DNA from: Actinomycetes bacterium
Lineage (GTDB): Bacteria > Actinomycetota > Coriobacteriia > Anaerosomatales > Anaerosomataceae
Direction of reading: 5' to 3'
NCBI GenBank assembly: GCA_021373175.1
Contig: JAJFTE010000089.1
Span: 1 to 50,964 of the forward strand
DNA length: 50,964 nt
Shown here: one piece after another, positions 36,139 to 43,480 of the stretch
Numbering within the stretch: the first letter of the stretch is position 1
How the letters are laid out: each line of letters starts with the position of its first letter
Program-made: the position numbers and the translations under genes
The notes under the pieces: generated by a model
What the model saw: the letters and a program-made list of their open reading frames with translations, nothing else
Database searches by the model: none
Told to the model about the DNA's origin: nothing

Positions 36139-36531
36139 ATGCGCGCCAACACAGCATCCGTGACAACGAACGGCAACAGCATCGTCGCAACCCGCGTGAA
36201 GCGCTCGCAAGGGCAACCGGACAAACATGTTCTGTCGAAGACAGAGACTGCCATCCTTGCACTGCTGGCGCTCTGCGTTCTTGCTGCAGCGGTCTTGCCG
36301 GCCCTGTCGGCCGCCGACGCGGCCTGGCCCGCCGCGGTCACCATCAAAGTGGGGGAAGCCCAAACGCTCTGGGAAATCGCGAAGGCTCATCCGATCGAGG
36401 GTCTGTCTACGGCGCAGACGGTCGCCGCGATCCGTGAACGCAACGGGCTGACAGAGAGCGGTTTGCTCGCAGGGCAGCTTCTCAAGGTCCCCCGCGAACC
36501 GAGTTCTGGCGGGGGGCTTGCAAGCCGCTGA
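36139..36531 (+). CDS. LysM membrane protein, probable SOS cell-division inhibitor (YneA/DivS-like)
   Basis: The 130-residue protein has a short cytoplasmic N-terminus, one membrane helix (about residues 37-58) and an extracytoplasmic LysM domain (67-118; TLWEIAKAHP to LLAGQLLKVP). ATG 36139 follows AAGGGGAG at 36125-36132. It is divergent from lexA behind a perfect SOS box and precedes nrdR. The same lexA / LysM protein / nrdR order is known in mycobacteria (Rv2719c) and corynebacteria (divS), and YneA sits beside lexA in Bacillus; all are SOS-induced and block division. Function is inferred from layout and context. Confidence 0.75.
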   Translation: MRANTASVTTNGNSIVATRVKRSQGQPDKHVLSKTETAILALLALCVLAAAVLPALSAADAAWPAAVTIKVGEAQTLWEIAKAHPIEGLSTAQTVAAIRERNGLTESGLLAGQLLKVPREPSSGGGLASR

Positions 36532-36591
36532 CCGCCGAATCCGCTGGTATTCACGAAGGAAACGCAAATCCATCGTGCTACGCCGTTGTAG

Positions 36592-36606
36592 CCCCATATA
36601 TTGTGT
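36592..36606 (+). promoter_or_regulatory. possible NrdR box upstream of nrdR
   Basis: CCCCATATATTGTGT matches the NrdR-box pattern (ACACTATATATTGTGT-like) in all but two of 15 aligned positions. A promoter with TTGTAG (36586-36591) and TAGGCT (36609-36614) would place it in the spacer. NrdR boxes normally occur in pairs and I see only one, so confidence is limited. Confidence 0.35.
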
Positions 36607-36607
36607 G

Positions 36608-36628
36608 CTAGGCTCATTCACAGCCTAG
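36608..36628 (+). other. hairpin directly before nrdR
   Basis: CTAGGCT / AGCCTAG is a perfect 7-bp inverted repeat with loop CATTCAC, ending 18 bp before the chosen nrdR start. It could be the terminator of the LysM gene or part of the nrdR operator. It has no T-run. Confidence 0.35.
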
Positions 36629-36646
36629 ATGTGGGGGTGTGCGGCG

Positions 36647-37090
36647 ATGCGGTGTCCTTTCTGCGGTCACGCCGAGACAAGAGTCGTGGATTCGCGCGTC
36701 TCGGAATCGGAAGATGCGATTCGACGTCGCAGGGAGTGCCTCCAGTGTGAGCAGCGTTTCACGACCTATGAGCGGCGTGAAGAGATGCCGCTCATGGTGG
36801 TGAAGCGTGACTCGAGTCGCGAGCCGTTCGACCGAGCGAAGTTGCTGCGCGGACTGATCGTCGCGACCGCGAAGCGCAACGTCACGCCGCAGCAACTCGA
36901 AGCGCTCATCGCCAGCATCGAAACGGAACTCCACAACTCCTTCTCGTATGAGGTCAGCGCAAGACACCTGGGAGACATGGTACTCAAGCGCCTTCTTGAT
37001 CTGGACAAGGTCGCCTACATACGGTTTGCCTCGGTCTACAAGCAGTTCCAAGACCTGGACGAGTTCACGTCCGAGTTGAAAAAGCTCTAA
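36647..37090 (+). CDS. nrdR: transcriptional repressor NrdR
   Basis: NrdR represses ribonucleotide reductase genes when dATP is abundant. ATG 36647 (MRCPFCGHAETRVVDSR) follows GGGGGTG; the ATG at 36629 is too early. The zinc ribbon uses C3, C6, C31 and C34, and an ATP-cone domain fills the rest of the 147 residues (VVKRDSSREPFDRAKLLRGL). No ribonucleotide reductase gene is nearby, but dut is next. The lexA-LysM-nrdR order is conserved in actinobacteria. Confidence 0.95.
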   Translation: MRCPFCGHAETRVVDSRVSESEDAIRRRRECLQCEQRFTTYERREEMPLMVVKRDSSREPFDRAKLLRGLIVATAKRNVTPQQLEALIASIETELHNSFSYEVSARHLGDMVLKRLLDLDKVAYIRFASVYKQFQDLDEFTSELKKL

Positions 37091-37179
37091 CGTGATTCTT
37101 CATCCACTTCAGGTGCTTCGCGAGGCCATGGAGCGCCGCAAGACGGGTGTCCCGATAACGCCCGAGGAGGGATGTGACG

Positions 37180-37611
37180 GTGCGAATGGAGGTACTGCAG
37201 CTTGACTCGGGACTCCCGACGCCCGCGTACGCGCACGTCGGTGACGCGGGAATGGACCTGCATGCCGCCGAGTCATGCACGATAGCTCCGTTTCAACGGA
37301 TGCTGATTGGAACCGGGATCGCCGTGGCCGTGCCTGAGGGACACGCGGGGTTCGTCCAGCCACGCAGCGGACTCGCCCTCGACCGAGGACTCAGCCTGGT
37401 CAACACGCCCGGCCTCATCGACAGCCACTACCGAGGTGAGATCAAGGTCATAGCGATCAACCTCGACCCGACGGTCCCCATCGAGATCGCACGGGGCGAG
37501 AGGATCGCGCAACTCATCATTCAACGCGTGGAGCGGGTCGAGCCCGTCGTTGTCGCCCGCCTTGATGACACGACCCGAGGGGAGGGGGGCTTTGGCAGCA
37601 CGGGCGTCTGA
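37180..37611 (+). CDS. dut: dUTP diphosphatase
   Basis: Dut hydrolyses dUTP to dUMP, keeping uracil out of DNA and feeding dTMP synthesis. The trimeric-type motifs are in order: [45 protein letters not shown], and the C-terminal [11 protein letters not shown] that closes over the active site. GTG 37180 is best spaced from GAGGAGGG (37164-37171); GTG 37174 is also in frame. The Nudix gene that follows probably overlaps its 3' end. Confidence 0.93.
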   Translation: MRMEVLQLDSGLPTPAYAHVGDAGMDLHAAESCTIAPFQRMLIGTGIAVAVPEGHAGFVQPRSGLALDRGLSLVNTPGLIDSHYRGEIKVIAINLDPTVPIEIARGERIAQLIIQRVERVEPVVVARLDDTTRGEGGFGSTGV

Positions 37612-38068
37612 CCGGCCCAGGGTGCGGGTTGCGGCGATCATCGTGATTGCCGACGCCCTTGTTCTCGTTCGCCAACGGCGCTCTACGGTACCATACTTTC
37701 TGCTCCCCGGAGGAGGGGTTGAAGTCGGCGAGAGCCTCGGAAACGCGCTGGTACGGGAGGTAGCCGAAGAGACGGGGCTTGCATGTCGGCCGGTCCGGCC
37801 GCTGTTCATCAACGATACGATCTCGCCTGACGGCAATCGTCATCTCATCAACATCACCTTTCTCGCTGAGCAAACCGGCGGGGCACTTCTAGCGGAGCCA
37901 GTCGACGGCAGTATCGAGGCCATCGAGCTTGTGCGGATCGCGGACTTGACCGAACTCGACCTGCGTCCCGCGATCGCGGCTGAGATCCGGCATGCGTACG
38001 AGGGCGGATTCACGGATTCTGCGGCGTATCTTGGCCCTCTGTGGACGCCGGAAGATGGTCCATCATGA
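37592..38068 (+). CDS. Nudix hydrolase
   Basis: The complete Nudix box G-x5-E-x7-REVAEETGL is present ([20 protein letters not shown]), in a protein of about 158 residues. These enzymes hydrolyse nucleoside diphosphates linked to another group; the substrate is not predictable here. The start is uncertain: TTG 37592 has a GAGGGGAGG stretch just upstream inside dut, while GTG 37622 would avoid the overlap but lacks a ribosome site, and GTG 37550 is also open. Neighbouring dut fits a nucleotide-sanitising role. Confidence 0.8.
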   Translation: MAARASDRPRVRVAAIIVIADALVLVRQRRSTVPYFLLPGGGVEVGESLGNALVREVAEETGLACRPVRPLFINDTISPDGNRHLINITFLAEQTGGALLAEPVDGSIEAIELVRIADLTELDLRPAIAAEIRHAYEGGFTDSAAYLGPLWTPEDGPS

Positions 38069-38229
38069 ACTTTCTCACCCCACTTGACATACGTCTTTGG
38101 GCCGCAGCGCGGCATTCGCTGGAAGGGGGAATGCCGACGAGACATTGAGGAAGCCGGCAGGCGAGGACCGTCGGGCGGTCGCGATGACCGTCTAGCCGAC
38201 ACGTACGAATTCCTGGAAAGGCTGGTGCG

Positions 38230-39600
38230 ATGGAGAGTTTCTTCAAGTTCAAGGAACGCGGCACGAATCTGAGGACCGAGGTCCTCGCTGGCATCGTCAC
38301 ATTCATGACAATGGCCTACATCATCTTCGTGAATCCGGGGCTGTTGTCCGCGGCATTCGGCGTTGACGCAGCCGCTCAGGCTTCCTGGATTCCGGCGCTG
38401 GCCACGGCAACGACCATCGGCGCGGCGATAATGTGCATCGCTATGGGCGTCTTTGCGAATCGCCCGTTCGCGCTGGCATCGGGCATGGGCCTGAACGCCG
38501 TCGTCGCCTTCAGCATCATCATCGGTCTCAAGGTGCCGTGGCAGGTTGGCATGTCTGTCATCTTCGTCGAGGGCATCGTCATCCTCATCCTTGTGTTGAC
38601 CGGGCTCCGCGAGGCGGTCATGGATGCGATTCCTCTCAACCTGAAAAGAGCGATCGGCGTCGGGATCGGTCTGTTCATCACGTTCATCGGGCTCGTCGAC
38701 GGCAAGATCGTCGTCGCGAATCCGGCAACCCTGGTCTCGCTCGGCGACTTCACCAAGCCTGACGTGTGGGTCACGCTCGTGGGCCTCATTGCGATCATGG
38801 CCTTCATGGCGTTCAAGGTGAAAGGTGACATCCTGTGGGGCATCATCGTAGCGACTGTCGCAGCCCTTGTCCTCGGCGTCACTAAGCTGCCGACCGCTGT
38901 TGTCGCACCGCTCGACTTCCGCACGTTCGCGGCACCGTTCCAGCAGGTCGACGGCGGCGTAGCTGTTATGCAGCTCTTCACGGGCGCGATGGCGCCGACG
39001 CTGCTGCTGTTCGTCTTCGCAACGATGCTTTCGGACTTCTTCGATACGATGGGGACGGTCATCTCCATCGGCGAGCAGGCCGGGTTCGTCGACAAGAACG
39101 GCAAGATCCCGGGAATCCGGAACATCTTGACGGTCGACTCCATCGCCGCCGCGGTCGGCGGGTTCTTCGGTGCGAGTTCGATCACCACGTACGTGGAGTC
39201 CGCGTCAGGCGTAGCCGAGGGAGGACGCACCGGTCTCACGTCGATCGTCGTTGGTGTCCTGTTCTTAATCTCGGCATTCTTCTCGCCGGTCATCGCGATG
39301 GTCGGAGGCGCGACTCCTATCACCGCGGGGGCGCTCATCATCGTCGGCTTCCTCATGATGGGATCGATTCGCGACATCCCCTGGACCGACTTCGAGAACG
39401 CCTTCCCGGCATTCCTCACCATCGTCGGCATCCCGCTCACGTACAACATCAGCTATGGGATCGGCCTGGGCTTCATCAGCTACGTGCTGATCAAGACGTT
39501 CCACGGCAAGACGAAGGAGATCCACTGGCTCATGTGGGTTGTGAGCGCACTGTTCGTGGTCACGTTCATCATGCCGCTCATCCAGAAGCTCGTTGGCTAA
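38230..39600 (+). CDS. NCS2 purine permease, AzgA/PbuG type
   Basis: This 456-residue membrane protein has about 12-14 hydrophobic segments and AzgA-type marks: FKERGTNLRTEVLAGIVTF, ASGMGLNAVVAF, the SDFFDTMGT loop and SSITTYVESASGVAEGGRTG. AzgA/PbuG proteins import adenine, guanine or hypoxanthine. The 161-bp leader (38069-38229) contains TTGACA at 38084 and a GACCG / CGGTC hairpin, but I could not match it to a known purine riboswitch. It is followed by a uracil-type permease, with apt and hpt further on. Confidence 0.9.
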   Translation: MESFFKFKERGTNLRTEVLAGIVTFMTMAYIIFVNPGLLSAAFGVDAAAQASWIPALATATTIGAAIMCIAMGVFANRPFALASGMGLNAVVAFSIIIGLKVPWQVGMSVIFVEGIVILILVLTGLREAVMDAIPLNLKRAIGVGIGLFITFIGLVDGKIVVANPATLVSLGDFTKPDVWVTLVGLIAIMAFMAFKVKGDILWGIIVATVAALVLGVTKLPTAVVAPLDFRTFAAPFQQVDGGVAVMQLFTGAMAPTLLLFVFATMLSDFFDTMGTVISIGEQAGFVDKNGKIPGIRNILTVDSIAAAVGGFFGASSITTYVESASGVAEGGRTGLTSIVVGVLFLISAFFSPVIAMVGGATPITAGALIIVGFLMMGSIRDIPWTDFENAFPAFLTIVGIPLTYNISYGIGLGFISYVLIKTFHGKTKEIHWLMWVVSALFVVTFIMPLIQKLVG

Positions 39601-39610
39601 GGGGAGCAGT

Positions 39611-40951
39611 ATGGCGCAACAAAGGATCATCCAGACCGACGAGGTGCTGCCCTTTGCGCAGGCGCTTCCGCTGGCGCTGCAGCATCTGATGGCGATGTTC
39701 GGCGCAACCGTGCTCGTGCCGATCCTGACCGGTCTCGACCCCGGTGTGGGACTCATGACCTCGGGGATCGGCACACTCCTGTACTTGATCTGCACTCGCA
39801 ACAAGATCCCGAGCTACCTGGGCTCGAGCTTCGCGTTCATCGCACCGCTCATCGCCGTAAGCGGCGGCGCTGCCGCCATCCAGGCAGGCACCGGGCACCT
39901 TCCCGAAGCGCTCGGTGGCCTGGTCGCCGCAGGTGTGGTCTACATGATCGTCGCCGGCTTCGTGAAGTTTTTCGGCACGGCGTGGATCAACAAGCTCCTC
40001 CCGCCGGCGCTCGTGGGCGCGGTGGTCATCGTTATCGGCCTCGGGCTGTCCGCTACGGCGGTCAAAATGGCGATGTTCCCCTTCGCGGATCCCACGCAAG
40101 GCATCAACCTCACCGGACTCGTGGTGGCCTTCATCACATTGGCGGCCGCCGTCGTCTTCTCCTCATACTTCACGGGGTTCACGAAGACGATCCCCGTCCT
40201 GCTCGGCGTGATCGTGGGCTACGTCATCTCGATCCCGCTCGGGCTGGTGAACTTTGAGGGCATCGCTGCCGCGCCGTGGATCGGCCTGCCGAACGTCACC
40301 TTCCCGAAGTTCGACATCAGCGCCATGGCGATCATCGCGCCCGTAGCGATCGTTGTGATCGTTGAGCACATCGGACACCTGCTCGTGATCAACGAAATCA
40401 CCGGCAAGGACTTTACTCCGATGCTGCCGGAGTCGCTTTTCGGCGACGGTCTCGCAACGGCGATCTCCGGCGCTTTGGGCGGCACGCCTTCGACCACGTA
40501 CGCCGAGAACATCGGCGTCATGGCTGTCACAAAGGTCTACGCTACGCAGCTGTTTTGGTACGCAGGCGCGCTGGCGTTTCTCATCGGCGGCTTTATCCCG
40601 AAGTTCGGCGCCGCGATCTCCTCGATCCCAACGCCGGTCATGGGTGGCATCTCGCTCTTGCTCTTCGGGCTTATCGCTTCAAGCGGTCTTCGACTGCTCG
40701 TCAAGAGTGGCATCGACTACAGTCACACCCGAAACCTGATCATGTCGAGCGTCGTGCTCGTCATCGGCATTGGGATGGAGACCGGCGGGTTTACGATCCC
40801 GCTTGGCAGATACAGCATCCCCGGCATGGCGCTTGCGACATTCACAGGCATCATCTTGAACCTCGTGTTACCGGATGAATCAGAGGGCCTCGCGGTGGAG
40901 TCTCCGGACTTCACAGCCGAGTTCCAAGCCGAATCAGCCGAAGAGGCGTAG
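39611..40951 (+). CDS. uraA: NCS2 uracil/xanthine permease, UraA type
   Basis: The 446-residue membrane protein shows the UraA signature: LQHLMAMFGATVLVPIL near the N-terminus, SSFAFIAPL, VEHIGHLLVINEITGKDF, and GGTPSTTYAENIGVMAVTKV. ATG 39611 follows AAGGGGAG by four bases. It begins 10 bp after the purine permease, so the two are one transcription unit. Uracil is the most likely substrate by motif; xanthine cannot be excluded. The C-terminal tail is acidic. Confidence 0.9.
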   Translation: MAQQRIIQTDEVLPFAQALPLALQHLMAMFGATVLVPILTGLDPGVGLMTSGIGTLLYLICTRNKIPSYLGSSFAFIAPLIAVSGGAAAIQAGTGHLPEALGGLVAAGVVYMIVAGFVKFFGTAWINKLLPPALVGAVVIVIGLGLSATAVKMAMFPFADPTQGINLTGLVVAFITLAAAVVFSSYFTGFTKTIPVLLGVIVGYVISIPLGLVNFEGIAAAPWIGLPNVTFPKFDISAMAIIAPVAIVVIVEHIGHLLVINEITGKDFTPMLPESLFGDGLATAISGALGGTPSTTYAENIGVMAVTKVYATQLFWYAGALAFLIGGFIPKFGAAISSIPTPVMGGISLLLFGLIASSGLRLLVKSGIDYSHTRNLIMSSVVLVIGIGMETGGFTIPLGRYSIPGMALATFTGIILNLVLPDESEGLAVESPDFTAEFQAESAEEA

Positions 40952-40966
40952 ACACCGCGGAGCAAC

Positions 40967-40990
40967 CGCACGCCAGAACGACGGCGTGCG
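40967..40990 (+). terminator. terminator-like hairpin after the uracil permease
   Basis: CGCACGCC / GGCGTGCG is a perfect 8-bp stem with an 8-base loop, 15 bp after the permease stop. No T-run follows. The rest of the convergent gap (to 41241) holds a second imperfect hairpin at 41022-41044 and an AT-rich patch, with no gene. Confidence 0.45.
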
Positions 40991-41142
40991 TGCTCGATAC
41001 CGACGGCCTCGGGCTGCGCATGAAGCGCGGTCCGGGGCCGCTTCGATCGTATGAGCGGTGGATCGGTGCCAATCGACCGCGATGCGCTTTTGCGCCCAAC
41101 ACCTCCAGGCGAGGGCGCGCTTTCCACACCTTGTACGCCTGA

Positions 41143-41159
41143 TAATACATCTTATGTTA
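41143..41159 (+). repeat. AT-rich imperfect inverted repeat in convergent gap
   Basis: TAATACAT-CTT-ATGTTA pairs as six bases with a two-base bulge in an otherwise GC-rich region. Flanking hexamers look promoter-like in both directions, yet both flanking genes point towards the gap. It could be an operator or an antisense or small-RNA promoter. Weak call. Confidence 0.25.
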
Positions 41160-41241
41160 AGTGCGCTCACAACGGTCTGCTCCCCGCCTTGAGCGTGCAG
41201 GAGTGGGGATGAGGACCTGCTCCTGACGGGTAGCCGGTTGC

Positions 41242-41559
41242 CTAGGGCTCTGAGGACTCAGGGAAGTACACGTCTTCGAACTCGGTGTTGGTCATCTCGG
41301 CAAGATCGTCGCCGGCAGATTCGAGCCAGCGATACGCCTCTTCCTGGGTGCCGAACATGGCGAGCACCGTGACGGCGTCATCGTTGTCATATTCGACAGC
41401 CTCGACCCGATACACTTCCTCCTCGGCCAGACGCTCCGATAGAGGCCGGCGCCACAAGATGTCATCGCGCCAATCCAAGTCAGGGGAGTCGCCCTCATCC
41501 ACGCGCGTCACACGCAGCCGGTAGAACTCCCCTGCGCTTCCGATGACCTTGCGACCCAT
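41242..41559 (-). CDS. small acidic conserved-looking hypothetical protein
   Basis: The 105-residue protein is strongly acidic (EFEDVYFPESSEP at its end) and lacks a signal peptide, membrane helix or recognised motif. Its start, ATG at 41559, has a good ribosome site, GGAGGGGAA, just upstream on the minus strand, which supports real translation. It lies 11 bp downstream of the SH3-domain gene. I do not recognise the family; a role cannot be given. Confidence 0.65.
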   Translation of the reverse strand: MGRKVIGSAGEFYRLRVTRVDEGDSPDLDWRDDILWRRPLSERLAEEEVYRVEAVEYDNDDAVTVLAMFGTQEEAYRWLESAGDDLAEMTNTEFEDVYFPESSEP

Positions 41560-41570
41560 GGGTTCCCCTC

Positions 41571-42014
41571 CTACCGCTCTTCCACGAGCTGCGTATAGTT
41601 ACCGCCTGCCGCGACCCAGCCCTCGTCACCCGCCGCGTCCCTGACGCGATACCAGCCGCCCGCGGTCTCCAGGAGCTCAAGCGATGCCCCCTTCTTCAGC
41701 TTCTTGATCACCTTGGAGCTTGTCATCGGCTTCTCGCGCAGGTTAAGACCCTCAGAGAGCACCACGACTCCCGGTTTTGCGACACCGGAGCTTGCGCTCC
41801 CCTCCCCGCTCGGGAGGGCGCCTGTTGCTTCGGCCGAAGCCGTGGCGTCCGAGGAGGCGGCCGGGTTGTTGCTCTTCGTCGTCCTGAGCGCCCCTCTGAA
41901 GTCACTGTACATGCCAAGCGCGATCCAAACGAGCACGACCAGCACCGCCCATGCGGCCAGTCTTCGCCCCGCACCCACGAGGTCCGCCCCGCTCTGCGTC
42001 TGCTCCTCGGGCAC
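41571..42014 (-). CDS. membrane-anchored SH3-domain protein
   Basis: A single membrane helix (WAVLVVLVWIALGMYSDF) is followed by a Ser/Ala/Thr-rich spacer and a bacterial SH3 domain (GLNLREKPMTSSKVIKKLKKG, GWYRVRDAAGDEGWV). Such domains often bind cell-wall peptides. GTG 42014 is chosen because GGGGGGTGA precedes it, giving 147 residues; GTG 42059 is also in frame but would overlap the upstream gene. No catalytic domain is present, so it may be a wall-binding accessory protein. Confidence 0.7.
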   Translation of the reverse strand: MPEEQTQSGADLVGAGRRLAAWAVLVVLVWIALGMYSDFRGALRTTKSNNPAASSDATASAEATGALPSGEGSASSGVAKPGVVVLSEGLNLREKPMTSSKVIKKLKKGASLELLETAGGWYRVRDAAGDEGWVAAGGNYTQLVEER

Positions 42015-42039
42015 ACCGTCACCCCCCGGCCGATAGCGC

Positions 42040-42582
42040 TCAGATGTACAATCCACCACCGTAGACTGCCGCGTCTCCTACGTCATAACGCCCGGCAAGC
42101 TCGCCGAGCAACGCTCCACCGGCGTCGACGTGCGTCTGCACCCTGACCAAGTCGAGCTCGCCTAGCGCATCAAGCGCGTCGATACCTTCTTTCCCGGTGA
42201 CCCGTGAGGTCTGCCGCCACAGTTCGCTCGCGGCATCCGAGAGCTCGTTCGCCGCATCCCACAAGCGTTTGGGCAGGGGCATGGTCGCGAGCTCGTCAGC
42301 GAGGATCTCCATCTGCTCGGCCACCTCCTCGAGAGTCTTACGCTCTTCGGCGGCAGGATTGAGCGCCAGCGCGACGAGTTCGCCGTCACTGGCTCGCGCA
42401 AGCGTGCCGACAAGGCCTTCGACTGTTGCGAACGCAGCCTCCACCCCTGCTCGCTTGCCGATAAGCGTCACGATGTGATGCCGCACGGTTCGACGCCACA
42501 AGAACAGACTCGCTACCACCAGCGCCGCCACAGCCACGAGCGCTGCGACGATGATGATCGCGATCCTCAAACCCTGTGACAC
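42040..42582 (-). CDS. membrane-anchored hypothetical protein
   Basis: The 180-residue product has an N-terminal membrane helix (IAIIIVAALVAVAALVVASLFLW) and a cytoplasmic part rich in Ala, Glu and Leu that is probably helical or coiled coil. GTG 42582 is preferred over GTG 42636 because CGGAGG lies just upstream. It is the first of three small genes at the 3' end of the minus-strand block. I do not recognise the family. Confidence 0.6.
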   Translation of the reverse strand: MSQGLRIAIIIVAALVAVAALVVASLFLWRRTVRHHIVTLIGKRAGVEAAFATVEGLVGTLARASDGELVALALNPAAEERKTLEEVAEQMEILADELATMPLPKRLWDAANELSDAASELWRQTSRVTGKEGIDALDALGELDLVRVQTHVDAGGALLGELAGRYDVGDAAVYGGGLYI

Positions 42583-42707
42583 GCTGCCTCCGCTCGGCTG
42601 AAATGGCCCGACCTGTACGGCGGCCGTCGAACGCACGCCTGGTTCGGCAGGCGCTCCGCTCTATCGTACCAGGTTCTGCGCTTCGCCCGCCGAGGCTGAC
42701 ATTGCGC

Positions 42708-43133
42708 CTATGCCGAGGCGATCTCGGCCTGATCCACGAGGCGGAGCGGCTTATCCGCAAGCAGATGGAGCGATCGCTCGACGTCCGCGACGTTGATGAC
42801 AACGTACGCCGCGATGAGCGAGTACACGTATTCGATGTTCACGCCCGCCGAAGCAACCATGCTAAGAACGCCTGCCAGACCGCCGGGAACATCGGGCAGA
42901 TCGATGCAGATCACGTCGTCTTCCCGAACCGGGAACCCTGCAAGCCGCAAGGCGTCGGAAGCGTCTTCCGGCCGATCGACGATGAGTCGCAGGACCCCGA
43001 ACTCCGCGGTATCCGAAACCGAGAAGCCACGGATGTTGATTCGCTCATCGCCGAGAATGGACGTGACGTCGCTCACACTACCGGCCTCGTTCTCAATGAG
43101 CACTGACAACTGCTTGACTCGCTTGTCGTTCAC
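42708..43133 (-). CDS. tandem ACT-domain protein
   Basis: The 141-residue protein consists of two ACT domains (QLSVLIENEAGSVSDVTSIL and ICIDLPDVPGGLAGVLSMVA), small-molecule-binding modules that usually sense amino acids. Proteins of this kind typically sit beside indolepyruvate:ferredoxin oxidoreductase genes or a phenylacetate-CoA ligase. Here its GTG start overlaps the stop of an iorB remnant (GTGA, 43130-43133) and has GGAAGGGG upstream. It is intact although its presumed partner is deleted. The ligand is unknown. Confidence 0.82.
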   Translation of the reverse strand: MNDKRVKQLSVLIENEAGSVSDVTSILGDERINIRGFSVSDTAEFGVLRLIVDRPEDASDALRLAGFPVREDDVICIDLPDVPGGLAGVLSMVASAGVNIEYVYSLIAAYVVINVADVERSLHLLADKPLRLVDQAEIASA

Positions 43134-43367
43134 AGGTCACACACCCCTTCCGCACACGCGTCTCGACCGAGTTGGAACGCACGCAGATTCTCCTCGACCG
43201 TCTTCGGGGGCACCCGCGATGCGAGGACCTCGTGCCAGGTCGCCTCGGCGAACGGCAGTCCGAATGACGCCGCGCCAAGCAGGACGATGGTTGCCGAGCG
43301 TGGACTCCCCGCATCACACGCCAGCCCTCGCAACAGCCTCGTTGCCCGACATCAGCGTGCGCGACAA
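43130..43367 (-). pseudogene. deletion scar of an iorA-iorB operon
   Basis: Reading the minus strand, GGAGGT (43379-43374) precedes TTG 43367, which starts MSRTLMSGNEAVARAGV and stops at 43314. That resembles the first residues of indolepyruvate:ferredoxin oxidoreductase alpha (GNEAIARG...). From about 43333, in another frame, comes SPRSATIVLLGAAS to KTVEENLRAFQLGRDA, the C-terminal end of the beta subunit IorB. Everything between (most of iorA and the front of iorB) is missing. The iorB end still overlaps the ACT gene start. An internal deletion with a frameshift is the simplest reading. Confidence 0.65.
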
Positions 43368-43417
43368 CCTCTTACCTCCACGGCGGATACCTCGCGACAC
43401 ATGACAGGATTGGCTGA

Positions 43418-43426
43418 ATCATAGCA
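43418..43426 (-). promoter_or_regulatory. extended -10 promoter for the iorAB scar / ACT unit
   Basis: TGCTATGAT on the minus strand is an extended -10 element about 40 bp before the scar's ribosome site. No good -35 is seen, which extended -10 promoters can tolerate. It suggests the remnant and the ACT gene are still transcribed. Confidence 0.35.
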
Positions 43427-43480
43427 CAGCGCGAAATACAGAAGCCCCCTCACGCGCGCTCGTGCCCCCATCCTGCAAAC

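Noticed and set aside
37092-37205. A 38-codon frame between nrdR and dut beginning VILHPLQVLREAMERRKTG
   Set aside because: It has no clear ribosome site, its end overlaps the dut start, and it matches no family I recognise; it could be a remnant but is not supportable.
40952-41241. A tRNA gene in the convergent gap
   Set aside because: A TTCGATC stretch looks like part of a T loop, but the 5-bp T arm, anticodon arm and acceptor pairing are missing on both strands.
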